A DNA stretch of 31,977 bases from Chara braunii. Taxonomy: Eukaryota; Streptophyta; Charophyceae; Charales; Characeae. The notes below the pieces were generated by a model. It did no database searches, had not been told where the DNA came from, and saw nothing but the letters and a program-made list of their open reading frames with translations. The translations under genes were made by a program, and so were the position numbers. The DNA is taken from assembly GCA_003427395.1 (NCBI GenBank), contig BFEA01000570.1:163393-195369 (forward strand). The letters are read 5' to 3'. Below are positions 18,410 through 26,630 of this stretch, piece after piece. The number at the start of each line of letters is the position of its first letter. Positions within the stretch are counted from its first letter, which is position 1.

Positions 18410-18640
18410 GTATCGGAGCTTGAGACTCGATTGTGACCAGTTAACCATCACAGACTCCATCATTGCCCCAATATATATATATATAGGGTCACCAGCCCGT
18501 ACGTACGGAGGTCCTCGGGCGGACCTCCGTACGTACGGGCGTTCGGGGTCCCATTAGGGGCCCGAACCCGAAGGCGTTTGGCCCCCGCCAAAAATTATTT
18601 CGGGGCCCAAAAATAAATTTTGTTTTCTTAATTTGTTTTT

Positions 18641-18925
18641 GTGAGTTCTCTATGATGTGAGGTACATGCATATAAATTTTGAAGTCACTTTGCTAAGCCA
18701 AACGAAAATTAAAAATCGCCAAAGATGGCGGTGTCAAAACGTGACTATTTTGTTTTTTCTCACTTTTTACTTTTTGTTTTCACTTTATTGTGAGACCTAA
18801 ACAATTTTATTATGTTTTGAATTTTTTTTAGTGAGTTGTGTATTATGTGAATTACACATTTGTAAATTTTCAGGGCATCGCATTTGTCTGTTCCAAAAAA
18901 AAAGGAAAAATCGCCAAAGATGGTG
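18641..18925. repeat. Two diverged 190-bp tandem units inside element C
   Basis: GTGAGTTCTCTATGATGTGA and GTGAGTTGTGTATTATGTGA start two units 190 bp apart. Each ends in AAATCGCCAAAGATGG. Confidence 0.7.
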
Positions 18926-18990
18926 GTATTGAAAACGTTCTCGCTCACTCACTAATTTTAATTCTCTTTTTATTTTTTATTTTTTTATTA

Positions 18991-19372
18991 GGGATAATTT
19001 GTGAAATAGCCCCATAAGTTGAGATATATGCCAAAATGCCCCTGAAAGATGTGGGTAGAGCGGAATGCCCTTTTGGGCCGAAATCTTTACGTTATGCCCC
19101 TGTCAGGCGGGTGTGCAAATATGCAATCTGGACCTCGCCCTTTGGGCACGTCCTTTTGCAACTGGGCCGTAGAAAAATTGCCAAGTTCTGGGTATTCTCC
19201 AAAGTTGGATGGTACATGGCAGGGGTATATCACAAAGATGGGGGGTCCAACCGACGCGAGGGTTATTTCACAAATTTTTTTTTTCGTTAGAGGGGCATTC
19301 CACTTTACCCACATCTTTCAGGGGCATTTTGACACATATCTCAACTTATGGGGGTATTTTGCAAATTATTCG
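18991..19372. mobile_element. 382-bp MULE-like MITE with about 78-bp TIRs and 9-bp duplication
   Basis: The left arm GATAATTTGTGAAATAGCCC continues through CATAAGTTGAGATAT, AAAATGCCCCTGAAAGATG and GGAATGCCC, mirrored at the right end with few changes. TTTTTATTA flanks both sides (18982-18990 and 19373-19381). Long TIRs with a 9-bp duplication are typical of Mutator-like elements. The flank is T-rich, so the duplication is suggestive rather than certain. Nested within element C. Confidence 0.65.
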
Positions 19373-19583
19373 TTTTTATTATTAGTTTTATTTATTTTTT
19401 TTAATTTTTATTTCAATTTTGGTCAGGAATTGGATGTAATTCTCAGGCAAATGATGTTTATTTCATTGGTCTTCATAACATTTTTTATTTTATTTTTTTC
19501 GGGTCCACGTTCGGCCCGAACTGCCGAACGCATCCCCAAGGGGTCTCGTACGTTCGGGCGTTCGGCCTGTCCCGGATGCCGGT

Positions 19584-19589
<6 letters not shown>

Positions 19590-19631
<42 letters not shown>
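19590..19631. repeat. (TA)n between elements C and B
   Basis: A TA run of about 40 bases that separates two TIR elements; both end in it. Confidence 0.9.
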
Positions 19632-19635
<4 letters not shown>

Positions 19636-19914
19636 CTACCAGTCGGGCCGCCCGGGTCCCGGGTGGCCAACCCGTGCTAGGACCAAGGAAGGTCCCAACA
19701 AAAAAAATAAAAAATAAACAAATTCCAAAAAATCGGAAAAAAAACTATGTGATGCAGAAAAATAAACTGAACAACGTTTGGCTCAAGGTCAGATCAAAAT
19801 TCTTCACCAAATTTAAAATAGAAAATAAAAATGAAAAACATATTTTTTATTTTAATGTTTTTTATTTTTTTTTGCCCGGCCGGGCAAGTGACCCCGGGCC
19901 ACTCTGGTAGCCTA

Positions 19915-19915
<1 letters not shown>
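19632..19915. mobile_element. hAT-like element B, copy 2
   Basis: Begins AAGGCTACCAG, ends CTGGTAGCCTAG, with the same GGGCCGCCCGGGTC beginning, an ACTATGTGATGCAGAAAA stretch shared with copy 1 (ACTATGTTATGCAGAAAA), and the T-rich run before the GC-rich right end. Inserted in (TA)n, so the duplication cannot be read. Confidence 0.75.
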
Positions 19916-19973
<58 letters not shown>

Positions 19974-19994
19974 TATATAGATATATAGATATAT

Positions 19995-20107
19995 CGTCAC
20001 AAACAGAACTGCGCGGTAAAACCGTAGGCAAAGAGAGAGAAAAGGACAACAAACGAGGGGCTGTGACAAACTGTTTCTTCGGAGTTTCGCCGGCTCATCA
20101 GAAGGCT
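19995..20107 (-). ncRNA. Hammerhead-like repeat family H, copy 1
   Basis: On the minus strand it contains CTGATGA (complement of 20095-20101), a GC-rich hairpin region, GAAAC (complement of 20073-20077) and GTC (complement of 20065-20067), in the order and spacing of a hammerhead core with a two-base-pair stem III. The outer part of its stem II region (GCCGG..CCGAA) pairs poorly. Tandem with the next copy at a 146-bp period. Confidence 0.35.
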
Positions 20108-20140
20108 ATATATATATTTTATATATATATATATATATAT

Positions 20141-20255
20141 CGTCACAAACAGAACTGCCCGGTAAAACCGTAGGCAGAGAGAGAGAAGAGGACAACAAAC
20201 GAGGGGCTGTGACAAACTGTTTCGTCCGAGTTTCACCGACTCATCAGGAGGCTGA
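20141..20255 (-). ncRNA. Hammerhead-like repeat family H, copy 2
   Basis: Minus strand: CTGATGA (complement of 20241-20247), GTCGG-TGAAACT-CGGAC as stem-loop II with one mismatch, GAAAC (complement of 20219-20223), loop AGTTT, then GTC (complement of 20211-20213) as the expected cleavage triplet. Stem III would be AC/GT. Stem I, which should join the sequence before CTGATGA to that after GTC, does not pair well in cis, so activity is doubtful. Penelope-like elements and retrozymes carry comparable motifs in tandem. Confidence 0.4.
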
Positions 20256-20390
20256 ACCCTCAACAGTCTGCAGAATCCCCTCACTGATTACACTGTAAAT
20301 GATAAGCTACCTTAACCAAAATCAAAGTAGACTATCACTCACCCACACCAGATGGAAAACTCTACAGACTGTCGGTTCACACCCCATCAT

Positions 20391-20605
20391 ATTGTCAAAC
20401 AGAACTGTTCGGTAAACCGTGGGTAGAGAGTCTGAGAGAGGGAGAAAAAGACAACAAACAAGGGTCTGTGAAAGACTGTTTCATCGGAGTTTCACCACCG
20501 ACTCATATATTGTCATAGAGAACTGCCCGGTGAACCGAATCAACGGCAGAAAGGGAGAAAAGGAAAACAAACAAGGGGCAGTGACAGACTGCCTACACGA
20601 ATAGA
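20391..20605 (-). repeat. Hammerhead-like repeat family H, copies 3 and 4 (degenerate)
   Basis: Copy 3 (20391-20515) keeps GTCGG/CCGAT arms and GAAAC on the minus strand, but CTGATGA is changed to a TATATGA-like form. Copy 4 (20509-20605) keeps only the flanking part (GAACTGCCCGGTGAACCG, GGGGCAGTGACAGACTG). Confidence 0.6.
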
Positions 20606-20653
20606 CTTGAACCGGAGCCCTTTCTACAAACGACCGAGTCAGTCTTGTATCTG

Positions 20654-20752
20654 ATCTTGGATCCATCTAGACAGTAGTGGCTACTTAGTAGTGAAAGGTG
20701 GTCGTCACGATCTTCGATTCATCTAGACAGTGGTGGCTACTGAGTACTAAAG
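20654..20752. repeat. 56-bp tandem duplication
   Basis: GATCTTGGATCCATCTAGAC and GATCTTCGATTCATCTAGAC start two copies that continue AGT(A/G)GTGGCTACT. Confidence 0.8.
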
Positions 20753-21069
20753 AATTTCAGCTTCAATGCTATCTCTTTGGGCACCCCCCAACCCTTTTCT
20801 CTCGCATTCCTCGAGTCATCGAGTGTGCTGCTGCCTCTCTCTTTCCAGATAGTCAAAAGTGTCGGCTTCTCTATCAGTCTGAAGCACACCATTTTTGACT
20901 TGCTAAATTTTTTGTAGAATTGTTAGTCCAGAGGAGAAGTTGAATGGGGAGTTCTGGAAGAGGAGACATGAATACCCTAGGTCCGGAATAAGTGGCTCTA
21001 TAGGACCGATGCTCTCAGCCAGTATTTCGTAGCTTCGTCACTTTTTCTTTTTTTTCCCTCACATCCTAT

Positions 21070-21475
21070 TAAGCAGAGACCGTTCGCGCCAGTAATCAAA
21101 GCTATTCGGGTCTTTCTTCCGCCTTTTTTCCTCTTTTTTTTTAATGTGGAGGAGCCAAAAATTGATAACAAGAGAAAAATGGAAGTGTTACAATTGTTAT
21201 CAATCCTCGTAGACTTGTGATCTTAAGTGGTCTTATGGTGTTCAACTTCTTCATTGGAATTATCTTATTTTAGGCAGAGAGCGTTCCCGTTAGTAATCAA
21301 AGTTATTTGGGTCTTTCTTCCGCCTTTTTTTCTTTTTTTTTTATGTGGAGGAGCCAAAGATTGATGACAAGAGAAAAAGGGAAGTGTTACAATTGCTGTC
21401 TCTTATACACATCTAGATGTGTATAAGAGACAGGTCTTATGGTGTTCAACTTCTTCATTGGAATTATCTTATTTT
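21070..21475. repeat. Two-copy tandem repeat of about 200 bp
   Basis: Both copies run from AGGCAGAGA(C/G)CGTTC-like sequence through TCTTTCTTCCGCCTTTTTT, ATGTGGAGGAGCCAAA and GAAGTGTTACAATTG to GTCTTATGGTGTTCAACTTC. In copy 1 the last two blocks are separated by 33 bases of natural sequence (ending ACTTGTGATCTTAAGTG). In copy 2 those bases are replaced by the 38-bp adapter palindrome. Confidence 0.9.
21396..21433. other. Tn5 mosaic-end (Nextera mate-pair junction) adapter in assembly
   Basis: CTGTCTCTTATACACATCT at 21396-21414 is followed directly by its exact reverse complement at 21415-21433. This head-to-head pair of 19-bp Tn5 mosaic ends is the junction adapter of transposase-based mate-pair libraries and does not occur naturally in eukaryotic DNA. 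The join at this point should not be trusted. The open frame starting at 21419 (MYKRQ) is an artefact of it. Confidence 0.97.
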
Positions 21476-21609
21476 TATAAATATTTTACTTTATTTTATT
21501 TTTTTCAAGCAAGAGCAAATTGTATTTATAAAACCGGGAAGCAGGCCTTATTTGATCTAACCTCTGAACCAATTCGTCTCTTGCATCTTGTTTTAATCAC
21601 TATCATATC

Positions 21610-21755
21610 ATCATTGCCACCAAGTTGGGGGCAATGCAATTGGCACATCATTGCCCCCAAGTTGGGGGCAATGCAATTGGCACATCATTGCCCCCAATTT
21701 GGGGGCAATGCAATTGGCACATCATTGCCCCCACGTTGGGGGCAATGCAATTTAA
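21610..21755. repeat. Four 37-bp tandem units, each a palindrome
   Basis: Each unit contains TTGCCCCCAA, a 1-3 base spacer and TTGGGGGCAA, then TGCAATTGGCACATCA. Starts are at 21610, 21647, 21684 and 21721. Confidence 0.9.
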
Positions 21756-21800
21756 GTAAGAAAACGTTAAAAAACGGCCCACTTTCTTGACTTTAGTTAA

Positions 21801-21951
21801 ACCACCAGTGCTTCCTAAAATCGTGCCCGTTAACGTGCCACGATTTTAGAAAGTGTACGGGCCACTACAGGAGCGCCCAAATTCATCCAACTGAAAACAT
21901 TTCTACTGTATTTTTTTTCCGCGGCCGATAGTTAGGGCAAGTACCGGTGGT
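21801..21951. mobile_element. TTAA-flanked mini-element T1 (151 bp)
   Basis: Begins ACCACCAGTGCTTCC, ends (reverse complement) ACCACCGGTACTTGCC, flanked by TTAA at 21797-21800 and 21952-21955. It shares GTTAACGTGCCACGATTTTA, AGGAGCGC and CGGCCGATAG with the larger T3 at 23276-23778, of which it seems an internally deleted form. Confidence 0.75.
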
Positions 21952-21955
21952 TTAA

Positions 21956-22136
21956 ACCACTAGTACCTTTGTCAGTTCAAAAAATAGCGGGCCTTTGACC
22001 TTTCAGGAGACCAAAATGAAATGACGGTTGCCAATTAGATTTATCAATTGCAGCCATCGTTGGGTCCGGCCTCCAAACGAATTCTTCGGGGACTGACGTT
22101 TTCCCTCGTTTCTGAAGAGGCAAAGGTGTTAGTGGT
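21956..22136. mobile_element. TTAA-flanked mini-element T2 (181 bp), abutting T1
   Basis: Begins ACCACTAGTACCTTTG, ends (reverse complement) ACCACTAACACCTTTG, with TTAA at 21952-21955 (shared with T1) and 22137-22140. Interior differs from T1 and T3, so it is a second subfamily using the same target. Confidence 0.65.
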
Positions 22137-22484
22137 TTAACAAGAAATAATTCAAATAACAACAATTACGTTTGAATTTCAATGTTGTTAATTTCAACTT
22201 TATTTATTTTTTTGATGGCTGGAAGTTCTTCAAAGGTATGAAAAGGTGGAGGAATGTGTACCATCCATTCTGGAGTACTTGAATTTGGCTCAATCAACAT
22301 AAGTTTGTATAGCCTACCTAGCTGGAGTCAAAATTCATTTATGGGAGTGAGTTTTTTTTCCCTTGCTACCTTCTTTGGGATGCCAGACACATTTTATTTG
22401 AATTGATTTTTAGATCTCATACCACAGTGTTCATTCCAAAAATAATATTTAGTAACACAAAATATTGCATTCCCTTTCCAAGAG

Positions 22485-22540
22485 ACGTTGGACCCGATTT
22501 CCAGCAGGTGTCGCTCCCCACCAATAGATGGAGCAGCCCG
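22485..22540 (-). repeat. GGGGAGCG dispersed repeat, copy 3
   Basis: Its complement reads CATCTATTGGTGGGGAGCGA then CACCTGCTGGAAATCGGGTCC, matching 2203-2255 and 15644-15700. A (AAT)n tract follows at 22612-22635. Confidence 0.6.
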
Positions 22541-22732
22541 CTGGCCGAGCCCTCAACTATGGTGGTTCTCCTACCGCCGTCGGGACAGTGGACTCGCAAA
22601 AGGGCTTTCAAATAATAATAATAATAATAATAATCTTAAAAACCCACAACCTTAATTTTTTGAACAAGAGATGACTCTGAGATTGCTTTTTCGAGATTCA
22701 AATTATTAATGGCGGGTGTAGTTACGATACGT

Positions 22733-22795
22733 GGCTCTCGAGCCCGAGGTCGCCGCTTCGAGTCTGTGCTTGCATGGAGGAGGGATGAGGCCCAG
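22733..22795 (+). mobile_element. tRNA-like SINE head (family of 11444-11530)
   Basis: GTGTAGTTACGATACGTGGC, TCTCGAGCCCGAGGTCG and the B-box-like CGCTTCGAGTC appear in the same order and spacing as at 11444-11530. Confidence 0.4.
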
Positions 22796-22905
22796 AGGTA
22801 CTGATCCAATGACGTCCCGTGTTGTTGATGGTTAATCGGAAAGGACATGAGTACCGAGTAGTAGGTTGTCGCTAACTGTCTGTGGGGGAATTAGTATGCT
22901 TTTTC

Positions 22906-23272
22906 CCTTCTTGTTGCGAACAAGGTCAAGACCTCTTTCAAGATCCCCATGTTAAGTATTGGGCAGGCTCCACCCACCTTACTCTCACACGTTCTCCATG
23001 TTATCATCCAGATTAGGACAGTCCGCGAGGTGTCGTCTCGTGTGAGGCTCGTTATCCCGGTCCTTCCCATCTTCATTCCATATTTGAATGATCTTCACGA
23101 CCGCTTTTGACACCCCAAAATAGTCGCCCCGTCCTTGGCGGTCAAGGTCGGGGAGATGATTGCCAATTTGCTATCATCCTTCCTTTACCCATGGGTTCCT
23201 AAAGAGCGCCCCTTCCTTTCGATTTTGGTTTCCGAATTATTTGAGGCATGCTCTCCCTTGTCTTTTCTTGAT
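22906..23272 (+). pseudogene. Unrecognised coding-like remnant
   Basis: One frame stays open for about 120 codons (22906-23272), with a single TGA after LNDLHDRF near 23108. The translation is hydrophobic and varied (VIIQIRTVREVSSRVRLVIP; VAPSLAVKVGEMIANLLSSF; PWVPKERPF), unlike repeat translations. I do not recognise it. Part of it is duplicated, in decayed form, near 23870-23930. It may be a fragment of an old element's protein. Confidence 0.25.
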
Positions 23273-23993
23273 TAAACCACCATTACTCCTAAAGCTGTGC
23301 TCATTAACAAGCCACGATTTTAAGAAACGTAAAAGAAACTAATCATTTTAAGTAATAGACTAACTTCTCAATTGCAAGTAAAAATGATCGATTATAAATT
23401 TGACTTATTTTTTAACAATTTTCAAGTTTCAACTAATCTATACGTAATTCAATTTCACTCTTAGACTAGTAGGTTTTGAAAAATCATAAGAAAATTTTAT
23501 AAATAAAATACATGTAAATAAAGTAATAAATACAAATGGTGAGTAATATTGGTATTAGACTCGCTGAAATCAACAGTATCATCCGTAAAAGAAAATCGAA
23601 GAATATGACCAAAATATAAAAATTGTTAGTATTGGTACAATTTTTCACGTGGGTAACGGAATTGCACGAATTTATGGCTTGGATCAAACAATGGCATAGG
23701 AGCGCGCAAAATCATCGAACTAGAAACGTTTCTTCTCGATTCCCCCCCCGGCCGATAGCTGGGCCAAACACTGGTGGTTTAAGGTTGTCCAATAGACTTG
23801 AGGGATGGGGATTTGGGATATAAATTTCTTATTGGGGGTGTCTTTGGTCCATCTTCTGCTTCCTATCCGGGGGGGCGTAATTGTCAATCTGCCATCATCC
23901 TTTACCCCCATGGGTTCCTCCTAAATAATGGTTGTCTAAGAACCTCTTCTTTCGAGCAATTTGTTGAGATTTTTGGGTAGGACCTCTCTCCAT

Positions 23994-24025
<32 letters not shown>

Positions 24026-24175
24026 CGCTATGCAGGATCTAGTAAGGAGAGTGATACAAACATTCTCTATGTCTTGTCTTGATTAAGGTTGTATGATAAA
24101 CTAAAGGGATGGGCGTTTGGGATGGAGATGCTTTTTGTGGGGTGTCTTTGGTCTGTCTTCTCCTTCCTATTTTTG
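23127..24175 (+). repeat. Tandem duplication carrying filled and empty TTAA sites
   Basis: Unit 1 (about 23127-23866) and unit 2 (about 23868-24175) share ATCATCC..TTTACCC..CATGGGTTCCT, TTGTCTT(T/G)TCTTGATTAA, GGTTGT..GA.GGGATGGG and GGTGTCTTTGGTC.  Unit 1 has element T3 inside TTAA; unit 2 keeps a single TTAA. Unit 2 has a poly(T) at 23998-24025. Confidence 0.7.
23276..23778. mobile_element. TTAA-flanked mini-element T3 (503 bp)
   Basis: Begins ACCACCATTACTCC, ends (reverse complement) ACCACCAGTGTTTGGCC, flanked by TTAA at 23272-23275 and 23779-23782. No transposase; the interior is AT-rich. Ends and several internal blocks match T1. The neighbouring unit near 24073-24083 reads TCTTGATTAAGGTTGT, the expected pre-insertion site. 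Confidence 0.8.
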
Positions 24176-24435
24176 GACTGCATTCCTTGTTCGTAACCTA
24201 AAACAGATCGAACATACTACACTTTATCAGGGTGAGGGTGCAAATAATGTCCCTAACCAGACTAAACAAAAATAAATTTTGTTTGATAAGCAAAGTGATA
24301 ACTCGCTTCACTTGCAAAGAAATGTGATTTTTTTTTATTTTTTTTTTAAGTACGCGATATTTTTCTCTCAAATTTTTCATAATCTTTCAAATTATGTCAA
24401 TTGGCCTTCACTACCTACCTACCACTATAAACCGG
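24176..24435 (-). other. AT-rich stretch, possible decayed integrase region
   Basis: Lies where the gypsy integrase should follow the RNase H linker. On the minus strand I see no HHCC or DDE motif. Either the 3' part was deleted or it decayed beyond recognition. Confidence 0.3.
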
Positions 24436-24895
24436 TTATGAATCAACAGAGGCCTCAATTTTCATAAACTTGTTTTGACATTCCCCAATAATTAGACTCT
24501 TGATCTGTTCTTGGTGAGGAATACGTAATATTTTTTTGATTTTATCCAAGTAGAAGAGTAAGTCATCAGTCATTCGATATTTTGAGAGTAGTTCAGGGTT
24601 TTTTTGTAAGGTCTTAATAATAGGGTTCCAAATAGGATCACTGTCATATCCCTTTCTGATTTGTTTTTTTAGTTCATTCCCGATGTCGAGGTATGAGACA
24701 ATAGTTCCAACGATATCTGCACACCTGGACAAAGCATCCACAACCACATTGGACTTCCCTTTGATTGTTTTCAACTCAAAGTCAAAGATGTCGATGAAAG
24801 CAGACCATCTTACCAACTTATCAGAGAGTTTAGGTTGAGTCTTGATCCACTTTAGAGTAGAGTGATCTGAGTAAACAGTGAAACGTCTATCTAAC
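24436..24895 (-). pseudogene. gypsy RNase H C-terminus and linker toward integrase
   Basis: The frame open from 24816 reads VRWSAFIDIFDFELKTIKGK and then NVVVDALSR, the classic end of gypsy RNase H (..G..N.VADALSR). Upstream in the same direction is a TVYSDHSTLKWIKTQPKL-type segment. After DALSR follow about 80 residues of charged linker (DSDPIWNPIIKTLQKNP, DDLLFYLDKIKKILRIP) that normally lead to the integrase zinc-binding domain. The frame closes at 24436, before any HHCC motif. Confidence 0.8.
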
Positions 24896-25117
24896 GAGTA
24901 GTGTTTTCAGGTGTCTAGTGCAACAACTAAAGCATATAATTACCACTTTCTCTAACGAAAGTCTCCTACATATAAATTCAATAGGTCTATATCCCTTTCT
25001 GTCGTCTTGCTGTAGCACAACCTCAATCCCATACTGACTTGCGTCAGTTGTGACAATGAAAGGGATAGAAAGATAAAAAAAAATTAAGACAGGGTAGTGA
25101 GTCAGTAGATGTTTCAA
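24887..25117 (-). pseudogene. gypsy RNase H N-terminus
   Basis: The frame contains PFIVTTDASQYGIEVVLQQD followed by GYRPIEF and RRLSLEKV. TDAS with Y-G is the first catalytic Asp region of the RNase H domain that follows RT. The typical S in the SRRL motif is replaced by C, and the frame is broken after about 76 codons. Confidence 0.8.
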
Positions 25118-25299
25118 CTTCTTGAATGATGACTCACAATCTTTGTCTCACAACCAAGGTTTTTCCTTCTTTATAATTCTTCTCACAGGAGCAATTATCA
25201 AAGAGAAGTTTCTGATGAACTTCCTGTAATAACTAGCAAGTCATAGGAAAGATCTCAACTCAGTTATAATCTTAGGTTGGCTTCAATCTCGAATTGTTG

Positions 25300-26012
25300 T
25301 GATCTTCTTTTTTTGGGACCTTGGTCTTTCTTCATTCACTATATGCCCGAAGTACAAGACTTCGAGCTTAGCGAACTCATACTTTTTTGGGTTCAATTTG
25401 AAATTGTCCTCGCGCAATTTCTGCAAAACCATTCGTAGATGTTCCTCATGATCTTCTAGTGGCTAACTATACACTAGAATATCATCGAGATAGACTACTA
25501 CGAACTGATCCAACCATCGACGAAATAATTGACCTTTGAAAGGTCGCAGGTGAATTAAACAAAATGATAGGTATAACCACGAACTCGTAGTGACCATATC
25601 TGGTTCGGAAAGTCGTCTTGTGTTGATCTTCAAGAGCCACCTCGATCTGGTGGTATCCTCACTTGAGATTAATTTTACTGAAATACCTGCATCCTTGCAA
25701 CTGGTTCAACAGATCGTCAATGCGCAGAAGTGGTTCCACGTTTTTTACAGTGACGAAATTCAGCCCATGAGAATCAATGCATAATCCAAGTTCACTTTTT
25801 TTTTTGGGCACAAACAAGACAAGGGCACCATAAGGAGATGAACTAAGGCGAATCAGTCCTTTATCTGTAAGTTCTTGCAGTTGTGTGCAAAGTTTCTCAA
25901 TTTCATTAGAAGCCATACAATAAATGAGACCCTTAGGAATCTTGCTTCCGAAAATAATCTCGATCGTGTGCTTAATAGCACGCTCAGTGATTCTCGTCGG
26001 CTCATTCCGCAA
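25300..26012 (-). pseudogene. gypsy reverse transcriptase, broken
   Basis: The intact first part (26012-25659) contains LIRLSSSPYGALVLFVPKKK, CIDSHGLNFVTVKN and IDDLLNQLQGCRYFSKINL: RT fingers motifs of plant gypsy elements. The usual R in the CIDYRxLN-type motif is a C/H variant here. After a frame change the palm follows: [16 protein letters not shown], then [12 protein letters not shown] with the catalytic YLDD at 25492-25481. Thumb sequence KLREDNFKLNPKKYEF comes next, and there is a stop right after the YLDD motif. Confidence 0.85.
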
Positions 26013-26348
26013 ATCATTATACTCATCGAGTAGTTTTTCAATAGAAAAAGGGTACGATGAAAAACATTCTACTCACTTAACGAGTATCATCATCGCATCC
26101 CGATCCAACTTTTTCTTAACGATCATCGATCTAAAGGTTGGGTAACTCATAAAACAGAAAGGCAAGGTTGAGTCAGAGTCAGACCTATGGTACGACTTAA
26201 TTGCTCGCATTTAAGATTTTTTGTCATTTATCTTTATAATTTTTTCTTTGAACCCAACTTCTAGGTCAGCTTGCTCATGCCAATCCATTCTCAGAATCAT
26301 GTCGAAACGCAATTTTTTCCCAATGAGGAAGGATATCTCATGCAAAAT

Positions 26349-26576
26349 TTAATATCCTTTCTTAGTCTTGAAGTAACACTTGACAGGATCGATGTATTGA
26401 GAGACAGTGATCGTGCTCTTGTTAGTCAGCATAGACATGATAGGTATAGGTAAGTCTCTTACCTTCATTCCCATATGCAATTTACGAATTGCCTTCTCTG
26501 AGATATAAGACCTCGTCGATCCTGGGTCCAACAGTGCACCTACTCGCGTATGTTCAATCTCAATATCTGCGATCAT
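26349..26576 (-). pseudogene. gypsy aspartic protease, broken
   Basis: The product carries GALLDPGSTRSYISEKAI around residue 17. The active-site triad of retroelement proteases is normally D-S/T-G; here it reads D-P-G, so the serine/threonine position is altered. VRDLPIPIMSM and TITVSQYI match the flap-side pattern in spacing. Located between the gag tail and RT, as in Ty3/gypsy. Confidence 0.7.
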
Positions 26577-26630
26577 GAGTTCACCCTTAGATTTAACTTT
26601 CTTAGCCCACGAACTCCGAAGTGCTATGAG

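Larger units (their letters stand above)
18485..19589. mobile_element. TIR element C (about 1.1 kb) in TA repeat
   Basis: Left end AGGGTCACC and right end GGTTACCCT (complement AGGGTAACC) border on (TA)n on both sides. Both subterminal zones are GC-rich with repeated GTTCGG/CCGAAC words. The left zone holds a hairpin with perfect 20-bp arms at 18495-18514 and 18521-18540 (GCCCGTACGTACGGAGGTCC). The middle is AT-rich, with an internal tandem repeat and a nested MITE. No coding capacity. The TA repeat hides any target duplication. Confidence 0.55.

Noticed and set aside
21419-21790. 123-codon open frame starting MYKRQ
   Set aside because: Its start lies in the Tn5 adapter; MYKRQ is a translation of the mosaic end.
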